From Rosellinia necatrix (taxonomy: Eukaryota > Ascomycota > Sordariomycetes > Xylariales > Xylariaceae), in assembly GCA_021209875.1 (NCBI GenBank), contig JAGYVD010000003.1, positions 3,844,001 through 3,908,000 of the forward strand: a stretch of DNA of 64,000 nucleotides. The letters are read 5' to 3'. The position numbers and the translations under genes were made by a program. Below are positions 39,755 to 49,829 of the stretch, piece after piece. The notes below the pieces were generated by a model. That model saw only the letters and a program-made list of their open reading frames with translations. It was not told where the DNA came from and did not search any database. How positions within the stretch are numbered: position 1 is the stretch's first letter; each line of letters starts with the position of its first letter.

Positions 39755-41195
39755 ATGGCATCAGACGACGTTGGAGACGGCCAAGACTCGGCTGCTTCTG
39801 TTCCCGAATTCACCTGGCTGTAAGATTCTTCCCTCTCATCCATGGCACTTGTGTCGTCCTAGCCAAAACTGACCATTATACCAAATAGCGAGCCGCATCC
39901 ACTCTTTTGCATCATCCTCGTCGGTGAAAACATGGAGGCTTTCGGCATCCAGAAGGCCTTTCTCATCGCTAAATCAACCTATTTCAAGCGACACTTTGCT
40001 GAGACCAAGGAGCAAAAGGTTGAAGAGGTTGTCCGGTTTCCTACTACCGAGCCTGTTGTGTTTGGCCTCGCCCAGCTGTTCATGTTCACTGACAGCTTGG
40101 ATACCTCGCCCCAACCACTACCGGGCTACGATCTACTGATTGCTGTGTGGAAGCTCGGCAATGAATTGGGCATTAAGGGCCTCTGTGAGGAGGCTCTAAA
40201 GGCAATGTCAGAGTACAGAGAAGCGACACAAAGCATCCCTGCTACTGAGCTGCTAGTGAAGGCCTGGCACGAGACGCCAGAAGGATCTCCCATCCGTGCC
40301 TTGCTTTTGTCTTGGACTGCAGAGTATATTCGATCGTCCGAGTCTCGATCTGAGTTTGCCAAGTCCCTTCCTCAGGAAGTTCTGGGCGAATTAGTAGTGG
40401 CGATGAGTCATCTGAACTCTCTACCTATTGCTCAGGTGAAGCCTCCGTCATCCCCGCCTCTCAGTCAGCACAAGAATGTCCATTATTTGGAGCATGAAGG
40501 CGAAGATGGAGAGAGAAAGTCGACAAAGCACCGCCACTCAGATGGATTACCCAATCGTGTCAAGAAGTCCGCACCACGTCAATCGCTACCCACGGTTCCC
40601 AAAGTCCCCAAGACCAAACGGAGTAACACCAATGTCAATGACGAGACCCAATACACAGACGAACAAAAATTGACCTTCTGCTCTGATCTCATGAGCCGCA
40701 TGCTATCTGGCCCTGGTAAGTTTAGTTCGCCCCAATAACACAGAAGATCTCTACCAGCCACCATTATACTTTCCCTCTTTTCCTGGTTAATGGGCCCCAC
40801 AAATTGACGACGTCCGGTAACCCTATGGTGACATGATATTCATTGATCTACATTGAAGGCTAACTCCACGCTTAACAGGATTCTGGACTCGACTAGTCGG
40901 GCCCTTCAAAGAGCCAGTTAGACCGGCTGAGGATGGCGTGCCGAACTACTTTGATAAGATAAAGAAGCCCATGGATCTTGGAACTATCAAGAAGAAAATG
41001 GACGAAAACGAGTATAGCACTGCGGAAGAGTTTGAGGCTGACGTCAGACAAATTTTTACGAACTGCTACACATATTGGGGCCAGGAACATGAGATGTCGG
41101 CGGCTGCGACGCGTTTTCGGAAGTCATTTGACGAAAAGTTCGCCGAGATGCACAAGTGGCTACACAGACAATTTCACGGGGCTGAGACGACATAA
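39755..41195 (+). CDS. BTB-like plus bromodomain protein
   Basis: Three exons (39755-39819, 39889-40715, 40879-41195) give 1209 nt and 402 residues, with introns of 69 and 163 nt whose phases close. Residues about 22-125 (HPLFCIILVGENMEAFGIQKAFLIAKSTYFKRHF is the core, seen in pieces) resemble a fungal BTB/POZ-type dimerisation domain. Residues 200-290 are basic and disordered. Residues 298-395 form a bromodomain with FKEPV, the KKPMDLGTIKKKM ZA-loop and helix, and IFTNCYTYW. Bromodomains normally bind acetyl-lysine on histones or transcription factors, and BTB domains mediate assembly, so a nuclear chromatin role is likely. Oddly, the anchoring Asn expected after NCYxY is Trp364, and the WPF shelf is GPF. 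Binding may be altered or lost. Confidence 0.8.
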
Positions 41196-42580
41196 TACTG
41201 CCCTTCGGTTCTGTTCGCTGGCAGAGTGCTGGGGAGGGCTGTGATCCTAACCTACTAATGCACGAGAGTTGAAAAATGGCTATCAAGTTACGCTATTTTC
41301 CCTCTTGTTTGTTAAAGACCTGTCGCGTTGCTGCCTGCCTCTTGGTTCGTATCGCCTTGGGGCTGCCCCTGGAATATATATGTGTGAGGTTCCATTTTCA
41401 ATGGATACCAGCCGGCGTTCAGGGGACGGGGAGGTGTTCTGGAGCTTTGTTTTTCTCTCTCACTTCTTCCAAAACGGCTTACCGCGTTGTGTTTGCCCGG
41501 CTGTTCTCGGTGGCGTAATCCCGTACCGCCACGATACATACATATCTAATATGTCTAGCATGGACCGGCGTTCCGTTTTTCTTCCCCTTAGTTCTCTTCC
41601 AGAGACGTCGATATAGGGTAGGGGATGTTGGGTGGAGTTGTGCTTGCCCTCCCTCTCAATGGGATCCGAGGTAGCCAGATGGTCTCGATGGACCTCGACG
41701 GGTAGGGTTGGGATGGCGGATACCTAGGTAGTCGATGATAGTAATGCGTTGTGTTCACTTGAATCATCTAGATTTATCTGCGTGGCTGTGATACTTTCAT
41801 CGTGACCATGAATTTGCGACACATGAGGGGTTGCCCTTTGTTACTGACTAATCTCTATTTTTCTTTTCTTTTTTCGATCTCTCACCACCCTACTATTTCC
41901 TATGCGTTCCGATATAGCCAGAGTAAATATAACGTCCCTCGCGGCTACACAACGCGGGTGTTGAATATTGTACGTCTCTCTAGCGATAGAAAATGTCACG
42001 GTCCCGTAGGCTTCCTCTATACATATGTCTGTACTATCGATTAGCGAGCTCTGAAATGCATTGGCTATCTGGTTCCTTTTGTATTTCTTTCCTTGCATGA
42101 TAAGATGTGGGAGAAGGGGGATTTGAAGCTAAACTTCGAATGAACGAGTGCACACGCCCGGCAATCTGAGATCCCACCCCTCATCCACTGGCACGCTATG
42201 ACTATGGCTAAAAATCACACAAGTAAAAATCAAAGTGAAATTAGTAATGATAATGCTAGCCTAATTAGTCTACTGAAATAGCAACAGTTTCTCCTGGGAC
42301 TTCATCTAGTAGCCAAGTCTGAAAAAAAGAAAGAACCCCATCTATACAGATATCAAAGAACCGTCTATATAACAACGCCAAACCGCTATGCTTGCTAGAC
42401 GCAGTAGGTATGTAATGGAATTGATGTACAATGAACACTCTGCCTTCTTGAAATGCTGTGCCGCCGCGGCATGCTTGGTAATAAGGATGACGACTTGTCT
42501 GTAGTCGATTCACTCATTGGGTGCGCTTCCATCCAATACTACCTTTTTATTTAGACAAGCATTTCTCTCCACATCGCCCA
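41196..42580. other. Convergent intergenic region
   Basis: Lies between the 3' ends of the BTB-bromodomain gene (plus) and the lipase gene (minus). It should hold both 3' UTRs. AT-rich towards 42200-42300; no further gene or repeat was recognised. Confidence 0.5.
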
Positions 42581-45500
42581 TCAGGCGTTGGCGACGGCTC
42601 CTGAATCGCCACTTCCTGGCCGCAACTCACTTTGGCTCTGACCCCCGCTTTCCTTCGTTTTCCGCGAGGCGCTCTTCCCGACAATCTTCTCGGTCCAATT
42701 CCACACAGGGCTCACACTTCGTCGCGTTTTGTCTTCACCGCCTCCACTCGCCTCGCCCTCAGGAGGCAGCAGCCCGTGGTTGCAGTGCTGGCCATACACC
42801 GCCTCCGTGTCGAACTCACTTTCATCTCCACTATCGGCAAAGTCACGATCGCTCCAAGCGGCTGTGTCCACCGCCTCAGATGGAGGCCGCGGAGGGGTTT
42901 CCCGGAAGCTGTGGGATGTTTGTGCCTTCGCTTCTTCAGAAGTCGGAAGGTCCGGAACGGCATCCGCGGCTTCACGGACTTCGCTGGCAGAACGCTCATG
43001 TGTTATAGGTCTGGTCGCACGGTCTTCGCGATTATCCTCCTTATTGTTGGCAGTTGGGAGCTGATTGCCAGCGCCGTTGCGGGCACTAACATTCCCTCGA
43101 TCGTCAGTTGGTTTCGTCTCGGTACCGGTCTTATCCGGTCCTTTATCCATCGGCTTTGCGCGCTCCATGTTATTCTCCACTTCGTCTCGCGTACGTGCGG
43201 TAGCGTTGTCACTAAAATGTGCGTCGACCAAGTGTTTCACGACGGGCCAACCAAAAGCATTGGCAAACGTACGGCGTACTATGATATTGTTATGAGCGTC
43301 GGGATCTAGATTGACGAGGACTTTCCGCCAACTGAGGTCGCGGTGGTAAGCCCTGGCAATTTTCTCCTCAACCCTCATATTAGAGCTATCGATCACCTCG
43401 TCCGGCTGTCTACCGGGGTCCGTATGCGAAGGGTCATCGTAGTCACGAGTAGACATAATCGAGTCTTGATGTTGTACACCTGTCTTTTTCCCCTCTAGAA
43501 ACGAGCTCTCGGCGCTACTACCACTCCTTGGCGATAGGTTACCACTGCGGCTTGCGCTCCTCCTTCGGATTATCAGCGTACCAGTTGGTCGCTTCTTCAA
43601 CGGCGGCGGGGGAATATCTGATGGATGATAGACGCGATCATGAAATATTGTTCGAGGGCGCTTCGAAGGATCAAGTAAAAATTCCACAGATGGTAGCTTC
43701 GGGTTCAGAAGATCACCTGCTGATTCGAAAAATGTAGTTCGAGGAGGTGTGGACATCTTATTACTCTCGTCATTCTCAAATTCCTGGCCTGAGGATATTT
43801 TTGTTCTGCCTGAGGATGCCGAATTGCTTCCCGTGTCATCAAAATTTAAAGTTTGGCTCCTTTTGTAAATTTTATTCTCTCCAACAGACCGGGGAGGCGA
43901 TGGGTTCGGGTTTGGGGTTCTTGAATGACTATTTCCTTTGAAGAAATTGAAGAACCCAGAAAACGGGGAATCGTTGCTTGTATGTGCGCCTTCGCTAGAT
44001 ACTATTTCGTGATGCCGTGGAGTAGTTGCAAGATTTAAGCTGCGCCTGTCGTCGTCAACTGTAGCGTTGCTAGACGGCTGCGGTACCTCATGAGAATTAT
44101 CATCAACAGTAGCATCGCTAGGTGGTTGGGGCACCTCATGAGAGTTGCTTTGAGGATTCCCCGAAACAGAGCTGGGTGTAGATGGTGATGATGCCTCTTC
44201 TGCCTCCGGGTTCCAGGGGCCCTTCCGGGACATGCTGGTACCTGTTAGTTCGGCCCATCCGAACCCAACCACAGTTTCCACCAGTCCGGCTTCTCGCCGA
44301 GCTTTCTCTACTCGATCGAGACCCTGCCAGTCGAGGAATAGTAAGCAGCTTGTCCGCAGAGGCACAATACCATCGTTAACCACATTGGAGTAAACGGTTC
44401 GGTTACGAAACTTCTTCAGTGCCGCATGTGCTGGTCCAGTTGGCAGTATCCTGAGTAATGGCTTCGACTCTGGCTGTGATTCGCCCATGACCTTTTTGTG
44501 TGCACTCTCCCCTAAAGTTCCAACAATTGCCCCCCAACCACTTCTCGCAATTGTCGGTGCTCTCCACGTTAATCCTAGATCTTGGCCAGTCCTTCCTACT
44601 AAGCCGAAGTCCAGTGCAAACTTGACGTACAGGGGATTTTCATTACTTAAACCGAGGAATGGCGAAGCAAGAGCAATAAAGTTGACCGGCTGTATGAGGT
44701 CAAAAAATTGAGGGGAGTGTTTCTGGATATATGCGACGGCATAAGTTTGGATGAGGCCGCCAAGGGAGTGTCCGATTAAACTGATGCTGGTTATCTGAAA
44801 GCTTCGTTCGTCTTCGTCTGCAGCGTTGTGCCCGTGAGCCGATCGTCCTCTATGATCGCCCTTTGCGTTTTCATTTTTTATGGCAGTGGATATGTTGTTT
44901 CCAGCCTTTTTCGTCACTGGGAGAAAAGGTTGATCTGGGTAGGTCATCGACAGAATATAACGTGCTAACCGCTTCCCAAGAAACTTGATACCTCGTTCTG
45001 TACGGGTAGCATTCCCGGAGAACCCTCGTACTATAACCTCTTCGTCAGAAGTGTTGTCCTCATCCTCGTCTTCTGATCGGCCTTCCGTTCCATCATCATT
45101 CTGGTTAGCATCGCTACCAGCTCTCTGTCGAGCCTTCCTATTCTTCGCATCGATCTTGGCCTGCCTTGTGGTCGCATCGATACTTTCCTTTAAGAATAGC
45201 ATGTCGGCACCAAGATTACTGTGCAGTCCATGGGTCAAAACTACGAGGTGGATCCTTTTTGGTCGCGGCGCCCTTTTCGGTTCGCCCTCGCCAGATGGGC
45301 TGGAAAAGCCGACGACCTCGTGATGACGGCCATTGCCATGACCAGGTGCGCTCGTCGTCGCATGGCTGCAATGATCCCAGCCGGGTAATTTTGGGGTATT
45401 CCACAGGCTTGCCGTATCTTCTACCTTCAGATCTATAGCCTTTGAAAACACGCCTCTTAACTGTCGTGGGGGATATATGTCCTTGGCGCTGCTGCCCTGT

Positions 45501-46081
45501 TGGAAGTCACCTACTTTTCCCGGGAGCTGGACGTGTGGGTGTCCTTTGCCGACGGGTATTCCACCTAAGCTCAAGCTTTTCTCATCTCGCGCGAGTAATA
45601 TCTCGAAGCCGACACTGGCACTTGACGAGAAAATGACCTGGGAAGCGACCTCGATTACCCAACTCGCGCCCACGTTTTCGCCCCCCTCAATAGTACTATC
45701 CATAAAGTCGCCTCTCGCTGCGCCCATGCCAGCACTCTGTCGGATGTTGTCCGGCACAGTCAACTGGCAGGACCAGGCGCCGGCAGCCTTGAGCATGGGC
45801 TCGAACTCGGGGACGCCATAGCGACGGGGATTGTCAAATTTCGTGTTCGGGTCGTAGTGAGCGGGGTATGCGGAAACACTGAGGGTGTAGGGGCCGTGAA
45901 CAAAAGCAGCGCGTAACGGCAACGGCGACGTGTTTCGGATACGCAGATGGAGGACCTCAGGGGAGGGGAGGATTCGATCGCGCGATGGTGTGTAAGTGAC
46001 CGTGTAACGGACAACCTCGCCAATCTTGACGCTGCCTACTTGGTGTAGGAGGAGCATGTTGTCAGCGGAGGGCGGGAGCAC
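42581..46081 (-). CDS. DUF676-type serine esterase/lipase, Rog1-like
   Basis: A long single-exon protein of 1166 residues. The N-terminal part (1-230) has a beta-rich module (GEVVRYTVTYTPS, LHLRIRNTSPLPLRAAFVHGPY) typical of large fungal relatives. The alpha/beta-hydrolase core begins with RIHLVVLTHGLHSNLGAD (276-293), has the nucleophile elbow LIGHSLGG with Ser439, and continues with NFIALASPFLGL and NDGIVPLRTSCLLF. This matches the DUF676 putative serine esterase family, which includes yeast Rog1, a monoacylglycerol lipase. Acidic and S/P-rich insertions interrupt the core (about 310-350 and 390-425), and the last 450 residues look disordered. A 16-residue unit (NSHEVPQPPSDATVDD) is tandemly duplicated. 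A second ATG at codon 9 is a possible start. The gene is divergent from the RBR ligase across 3.7 kb. Substrate not determinable. Confidence 0.88.
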   Translation of the reverse strand: MLPPSADNMLLLHQVGSVKIGEVVRYTVTYTPSRDRILPSPEVLHLRIRNTSPLPLRAAFVHGPYTLSVSAYPAHYDPNTKFDNPRRYGVPEFEPMLKAAGAWSCQLTVPDNIRQSAGMGAARGDFMDSTIEGGENVGASWVIEVASQVIFSSSASVGFEILLARDEKSLSLGGIPVGKGHPHVQLPGKVGDFQQGSSAKDIYPPRQLRGVFSKAIDLKVEDTASLWNTPKLPGWDHCSHATTSAPGHGNGRHHEVVGFSSPSGEGEPKRAPRPKRIHLVVLTHGLHSNLGADMLFLKESIDATTRQAKIDAKNRKARQRAGSDANQNDDGTEGRSEDEDEDNTSDEEVIVRGFSGNATRTERGIKFLGKRLARYILSMTYPDQPFLPVTKKAGNNISTAIKNENAKGDHRGRSAHGHNAADEDERSFQITSISLIGHSLGGLIQTYAVAYIQKHSPQFFDLIQPVNFIALASPFLGLSNENPLYVKFALDFGLVGRTGQDLGLTWRAPTIARSGWGAIVGTLGESAHKKVMGESQPESKPLLRILPTGPAHAALKKFRNRTVYSNVVNDGIVPLRTSCLLFLDWQGLDRVEKARREAGLVETVVGFGWAELTGTSMSRKGPWNPEAEEASSPSTPSSVSGNPQSNSHEVPQPPSDATVDDNSHEVPQPSSNATVDDDRRSLNLATTPRHHEIVSSEGAHTSNDSPFSGFFNFFKGNSHSRTPNPNPSPPRSVGENKIYKRSQTLNFDDTGSNSASSGRTKISSGQEFENDESNKMSTPPRTTFFESAGDLLNPKLPSVEFLLDPSKRPRTIFHDRVYHPSDIPPPPLKKRPTGTLIIRRRSASRSGNLSPRSGSSAESSFLEGKKTGVQHQDSIMSTRDYDDPSHTDPGRQPDEVIDSSNMRVEEKIARAYHRDLSWRKVLVNLDPDAHNNIIVRRTFANAFGWPVVKHLVDAHFSDNATARTRDEVENNMERAKPMDKGPDKTGTETKPTDDRGNVSARNGAGNQLPTANNKEDNREDRATRPITHERSASEVREAADAVPDLPTSEEAKAQTSHSFRETPPRPPSEAVDTAAWSDRDFADSGDESEFDTEAVYGQHCNHGLLPPEGEASGGGEDKTRRSVSPVWNWTEKIVGKSASRKTKESGGQSQSELRPGSGDSGAVANA
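44052..44147 (-). repeat. 48-bp in-frame tandem duplication within the lipase gene
   Basis: Two adjacent 48-bp units (44052-44099 and 44100-44147, with substitutions) encode NSHEVPQPPSDATVDD and NSHEVPQPSSNATVDD. The length is a multiple of three, so the frame is kept. It sits in the disordered part of the protein, where length changes are tolerated. Confidence 0.85.
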
Positions 46082-46489
46082 GGCTCATGGTTGGGGCTTG
46101 TCGGCGAAATCGATGATAGGGCGGCGATATGATATCTCATCTGCTGGCAAGGCTGAACAAGCAGAGCGAACGCGGGCTTCCACGGCCCAAGGTTGGTTTC
46201 TGTCAAGGAGACGATGGTCTATCAGGGCCCCCGTTATTAGAGTATTGAGTATTTTGGTCTAGCCTGCATTGAAATAACGTAGATACCTATAAGCATATAA
46301 ACTCATGGGGAAAATACCGGAGTGAGGAGGGGGGATAGCGACCGATTTGGTATGAGGAGTTGGTGGCCAAACTGATTCATGAGGAGGGACGGGTTGGCAA
46401 GGGGGTGACAATGGTCCGGTAAGGAATGACGAAATGATGCGTACCTCAGCCGTTCAGCTACAAGCACGAGCCACAAGTACCAACATAGT

Positions 46490-46660
46490 AATAGTAGTAG
46501 GTAGGTATGTAGCTAGGTACCTTTGGCAATATTAGCACCAATGCACAGACAGGCAGGCAGGTACCCACCTTCGGTAGGCTGATACCTAGTGTATTACACT
46601 ACAGACCAAAGGCCAGGTAGGTCTGTATTTAAGTATAACTTGTCTGAACCATCTAAGCAG
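46490..46660. repeat. TAGG/CCTA tract cluster upstream of the lipase gene
   Basis: Several GTAGGTAGGTA, CAGGCAGGTACC and CCAGGTAGG blocks, beginning about 410 bp upstream of the lipase start codon. Confidence 0.75.
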
Positions 46661-48469
46661 TACCTAACTTAGACAGCGATTGATGGTTCTTCGACTGTAC
46701 CACGGCGTAGCATTTTAGGATCCGCAGTGCTGGGAAGTCTAGAGGCAAAATTGAGTTCCCTCTCCTTCCACGCTTCTCTCTTCTGATGTTTGGTTCCTTT
46801 GATCTTGCGATTATTATCGATTTTTTTTCTTCCGTTCGACGAAAAAGAAAAAAAAAAGAAAAAAAAGAGGAAAAAAAGGAAAAACGTCATGTGTAACTAA
46901 CTACCCTCCACCTTTGAGAGACCTCAATTGGTTGATGGACGATCCTGAAGCCAGTGGACTCTAATAAACCTTTTAATCTAATCTTTTTTTTTTTTTTTCA
47001 AATTTATATAACTATAACTACCTTATATGGAAGACTTAGAGGTCGTCCTCAAACAATCTAGTCGAATTTTTATGTGAAGGCTGTTGGCACTCTACCATCT
47101 AACACAGCCACCGTCATGTCCAACCCGCACGGCTATATACTTCATGGCCAATTTGGGCGCTGTTTACTAACCTACCGGCATATGAACGGGACAGCAAACG
47201 GGATAACCGAATGGCCCAGTGACGTCTATCTTTGTTTTGAACGCGCTCTCGACTATGCGCCGGTCGGATCGGGCTACCGACTTAGCGACAACCTAGCGTA
47301 TGGCCCGGTTTGGCCCATTGAATAACTACATAGTTACCCCATATGCGTGAGCGGCGTCAACCGACAGAAAAAGCAGAGCCATCTATGGGCCCTGAGCATC
47401 ATCGGCGACGTCAGCGATGACACTATGAATGCTCTCTGCCTTTCTGATCTCAACAGCTTGAAGGGGTCAAACGGGGCGAACGCGCATGCGGAGGTTGATT
47501 TCTGGTCGAGGAGGGCTGCGTTGGCAGCCCAAGCGGCTGGCCTGATTCCCACCTTTGAATTGCCCAGCGTTGTCTCAGCCAAGCCGGCCTCATCCCGGGT
47601 ACCGATACGTTTCGCCAGTCAGCCAGTCAGCCCACTCTTGACCAGTTCCTGCCACGGAATTTACGGGACTGTTACATGAGACCGCCTGAGGCGGCGATTC
47701 CAGCGCCGCACAGATGCGGTAGGGAGCGAGGCACGTACGCAGCCGGCCTGACCTATCCGTCCACTGGGCTTAGGAGATTCTGGCGGCTCCGGTAATTTTG
47801 ACGATTTTGTCAAGTTCGGGGTTCGGGTACCGATTGTGATGCTGACCAGCATGCGGTGTCAACAATTAGCCATCCCCTTCACAGGCCAGGAACACCTGGC
47901 GCATTGTCGGTGACCCAAGACCTAATCAGAAGATCAAGGCCTTTGCCTATCATGTCTACACCTCCGCTAAAGTGAGAAACAAGAGACTAATAAGAGAGCC
48001 TGGATCAACGGGAAAGCCAGGCTGATCAATGGCGCAAACGCACCATCGCTTCCTTGCCATCCTCCCACCTCCCCCCTTTCTTCGAGCCAATCAGGTCTGG
48101 ACAACAACGAATCCCGAGTAGTAATGTTCCCTTCCCGGATAGGTAATAGTAAAGTCATTTGACGAGAGACAGGTCTCCCATTCCCCCATCTCTGCTCCAT
48201 CCCAGAGAACGCATCTTCCCGAATCTGTGCAACCCCACAGCAGGCACAACGCATAGGCACATGCACATGCGCGAGATCATTTCCAATTCGCGCACCACCC
48301 CTCTAGCTCAGGTGGTATGTGGTGGAATATCGGGTGAGCAAGGGCAGGCTGACGGCGGTTCAAGCTTTGGGGTAGGCAGGTCATACAGCATCACAGGGCC
48401 GGCATTTCGAGAGAACGGGGAGTCGTCGGCGACAGTTGGTGTTCGACAGCGGGATGGGATCAAGCCGCT

Positions 48470-49270
48470 AACCTAGGTAGTGTAGTTGAGTGAGGTTAGG
48501 TTAGTGCAGAGGGCAATCAATACATACTGGGGGTTCCGACGGGGTTGCACATCCCTGGCCAACCAAAGCGAGCACGGGTGAACGAAAGAAGTGAGGTAAC
48601 CTACCTAGGTAGCCTACCTACTACAAGTATGTACAAGTAGGAGGTAGGTTAGTATGTGGATAGTTACTCTACTTATATGTATGTACTATGTACGACAGTG
48701 GTGCTATGTGAGTGCTATGTGGGCGTATAGTCGAGTACGAGGCACATACAGGGCAGAAGCCGGAACAGCCAGTTAATATACCCAGTAGCCATGTACTGGT
48801 CAGGTCAGGGAACCCACTGGTCAGATCAGGGGTTTAGCTTGGATTGGCTTGGGTAGCATGGAACACGGCGGTAATCATTGCAGGTTAGGTACGAAGTACC
48901 TACCCAAGTACGACACAAGCGCCCAGACCTCGTCCCCAGCCCACTCTATGCTTATTGTCAGGTCGGTGTCAGGTATCTATCTACTTCCTTGAGTGTCAAC
49001 TACACTATAATCAAAGGGCCGTACAGGCGCAGGCCGTAAGAGGCCCGGACCTCTACCTACCTGAATCCACTCACCTGCTACCCACTGAAGCATCTATCGA
49101 TGTTGGGTAGTAGGGGAAGGGGCGACAGACGGCGAAGCTCTCCTCCGAGTCTGCACAGGTCGGTAGGTAGGTAGGGTAGATGGGTAGAGATACCTCAAGT
49201 ACATTCCTACCAACCTCGCTGCTACTTCACTGAGGACATACCTAACTGCCTACCTGCCTAAGGCATAACT
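48470..49270. repeat. Scattered TAGG/CCTA tracts upstream of the RBR gene
   Basis: Repeated CTACCTAGGTAG, GGTAGGTAGG and related blocks (for example 48598-48655 and 49150-49175), looser than the clusters at 28861 and 37845. They end about 560 bp before the RBR start codon. Confidence 0.7.
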
Positions 49271-49343
49271 ACCTCAATTGTGCAATTTCCGAACCTATGA
49301 TAGTCAATAAGAAATTCGAGGCTTTTTCAATTGCTTCGGTTTA

Positions 49344-49512
49344 ACCCTCTGTCCTCACTCCCTCCTCCCTTTCTTCTCTCTCCTCTCTCCTCACTCTCCC
49401 CCTACTCTCCCTCCTCCTACTACTCCTCCTACTACTCCTACTACTCCTCCTACTCCTCCTCCTCTCCCTACTGAAGTCCTCTTCCCTCCCCCCCCGCCTC
49501 TTCCCCCCCGTA
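49344..49512 (+). repeat. Polypyrimidine tract with CTC/CTA triplets
   Basis: About 170 bp almost wholly of C and T, including a run of TACTCC/CTCCTA units. It lies 320-490 bp upstream of the RBR start codon, a position where CT-rich promoter elements occur in fungi. The Arg/Glu/Ser-rich reverse ORF here is an artefact. Confidence 0.85.
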
Positions 49513-49829
49513 AACAGCCACAACAAATTATCTGCCATCTCCGACCACCCTCGTGTAAAATCGGTGCCTGGCCATTGGTGACTTAGGCCGACCCAAGCCC
49601 GCCCTGATGCTGCCATCACTGCTCTAATGCAGAGTGCAGCCCCCTTTTAACCCTCGCTAGTCCAATCAACAACAGAGACTGCAGCCAGCGGTTGGCCACT
49701 CAGGAGCAACCAGTTGGCTCCCTCTGCACTATATCGACAGGTCTCCTCGTCCAACCGAGCAGCGGTGCCCTGGCCTCTCCTCCACACATCTGAGCTTTGG
49801 GGCTGACGCGAGCAAAACTCTACGGACGA

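Larger units (their letters stand above)
46082..49829. promoter_or_regulatory. Divergent intergenic region between lipase and RBR ligase genes
   Basis: Should contain both promoters. Visible content: TAGG/CCTA tracts near the lipase start (46490-46660), A/T homopolymer runs (46815-46880 and 46985-46998), a sparser TAGG/CCTA series (48470-49270) and a long polypyrimidine tract (49344-49512) near the RBR start. ORFs at 47074-47325 and 47347-47679 have no similarity I recognise and are probably chance. Confidence 0.5.

Noticed and set aside
47074..47679. Two adjacent plus-strand ORFs (83 and 110 codons)
   Set aside because: No motif and TTG or weak starts. Joining them by splicing gave no recognisable protein.
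48290..48375. tRNA-like A and B boxes (TAGCTCAGGTGG ... GGTTCAAGC)
   Set aside because: The D arm does not pair and no acceptor stem forms around the boxes, so it is not a functional tRNA. A decayed tRNA-derived SINE is possible but unsupported.
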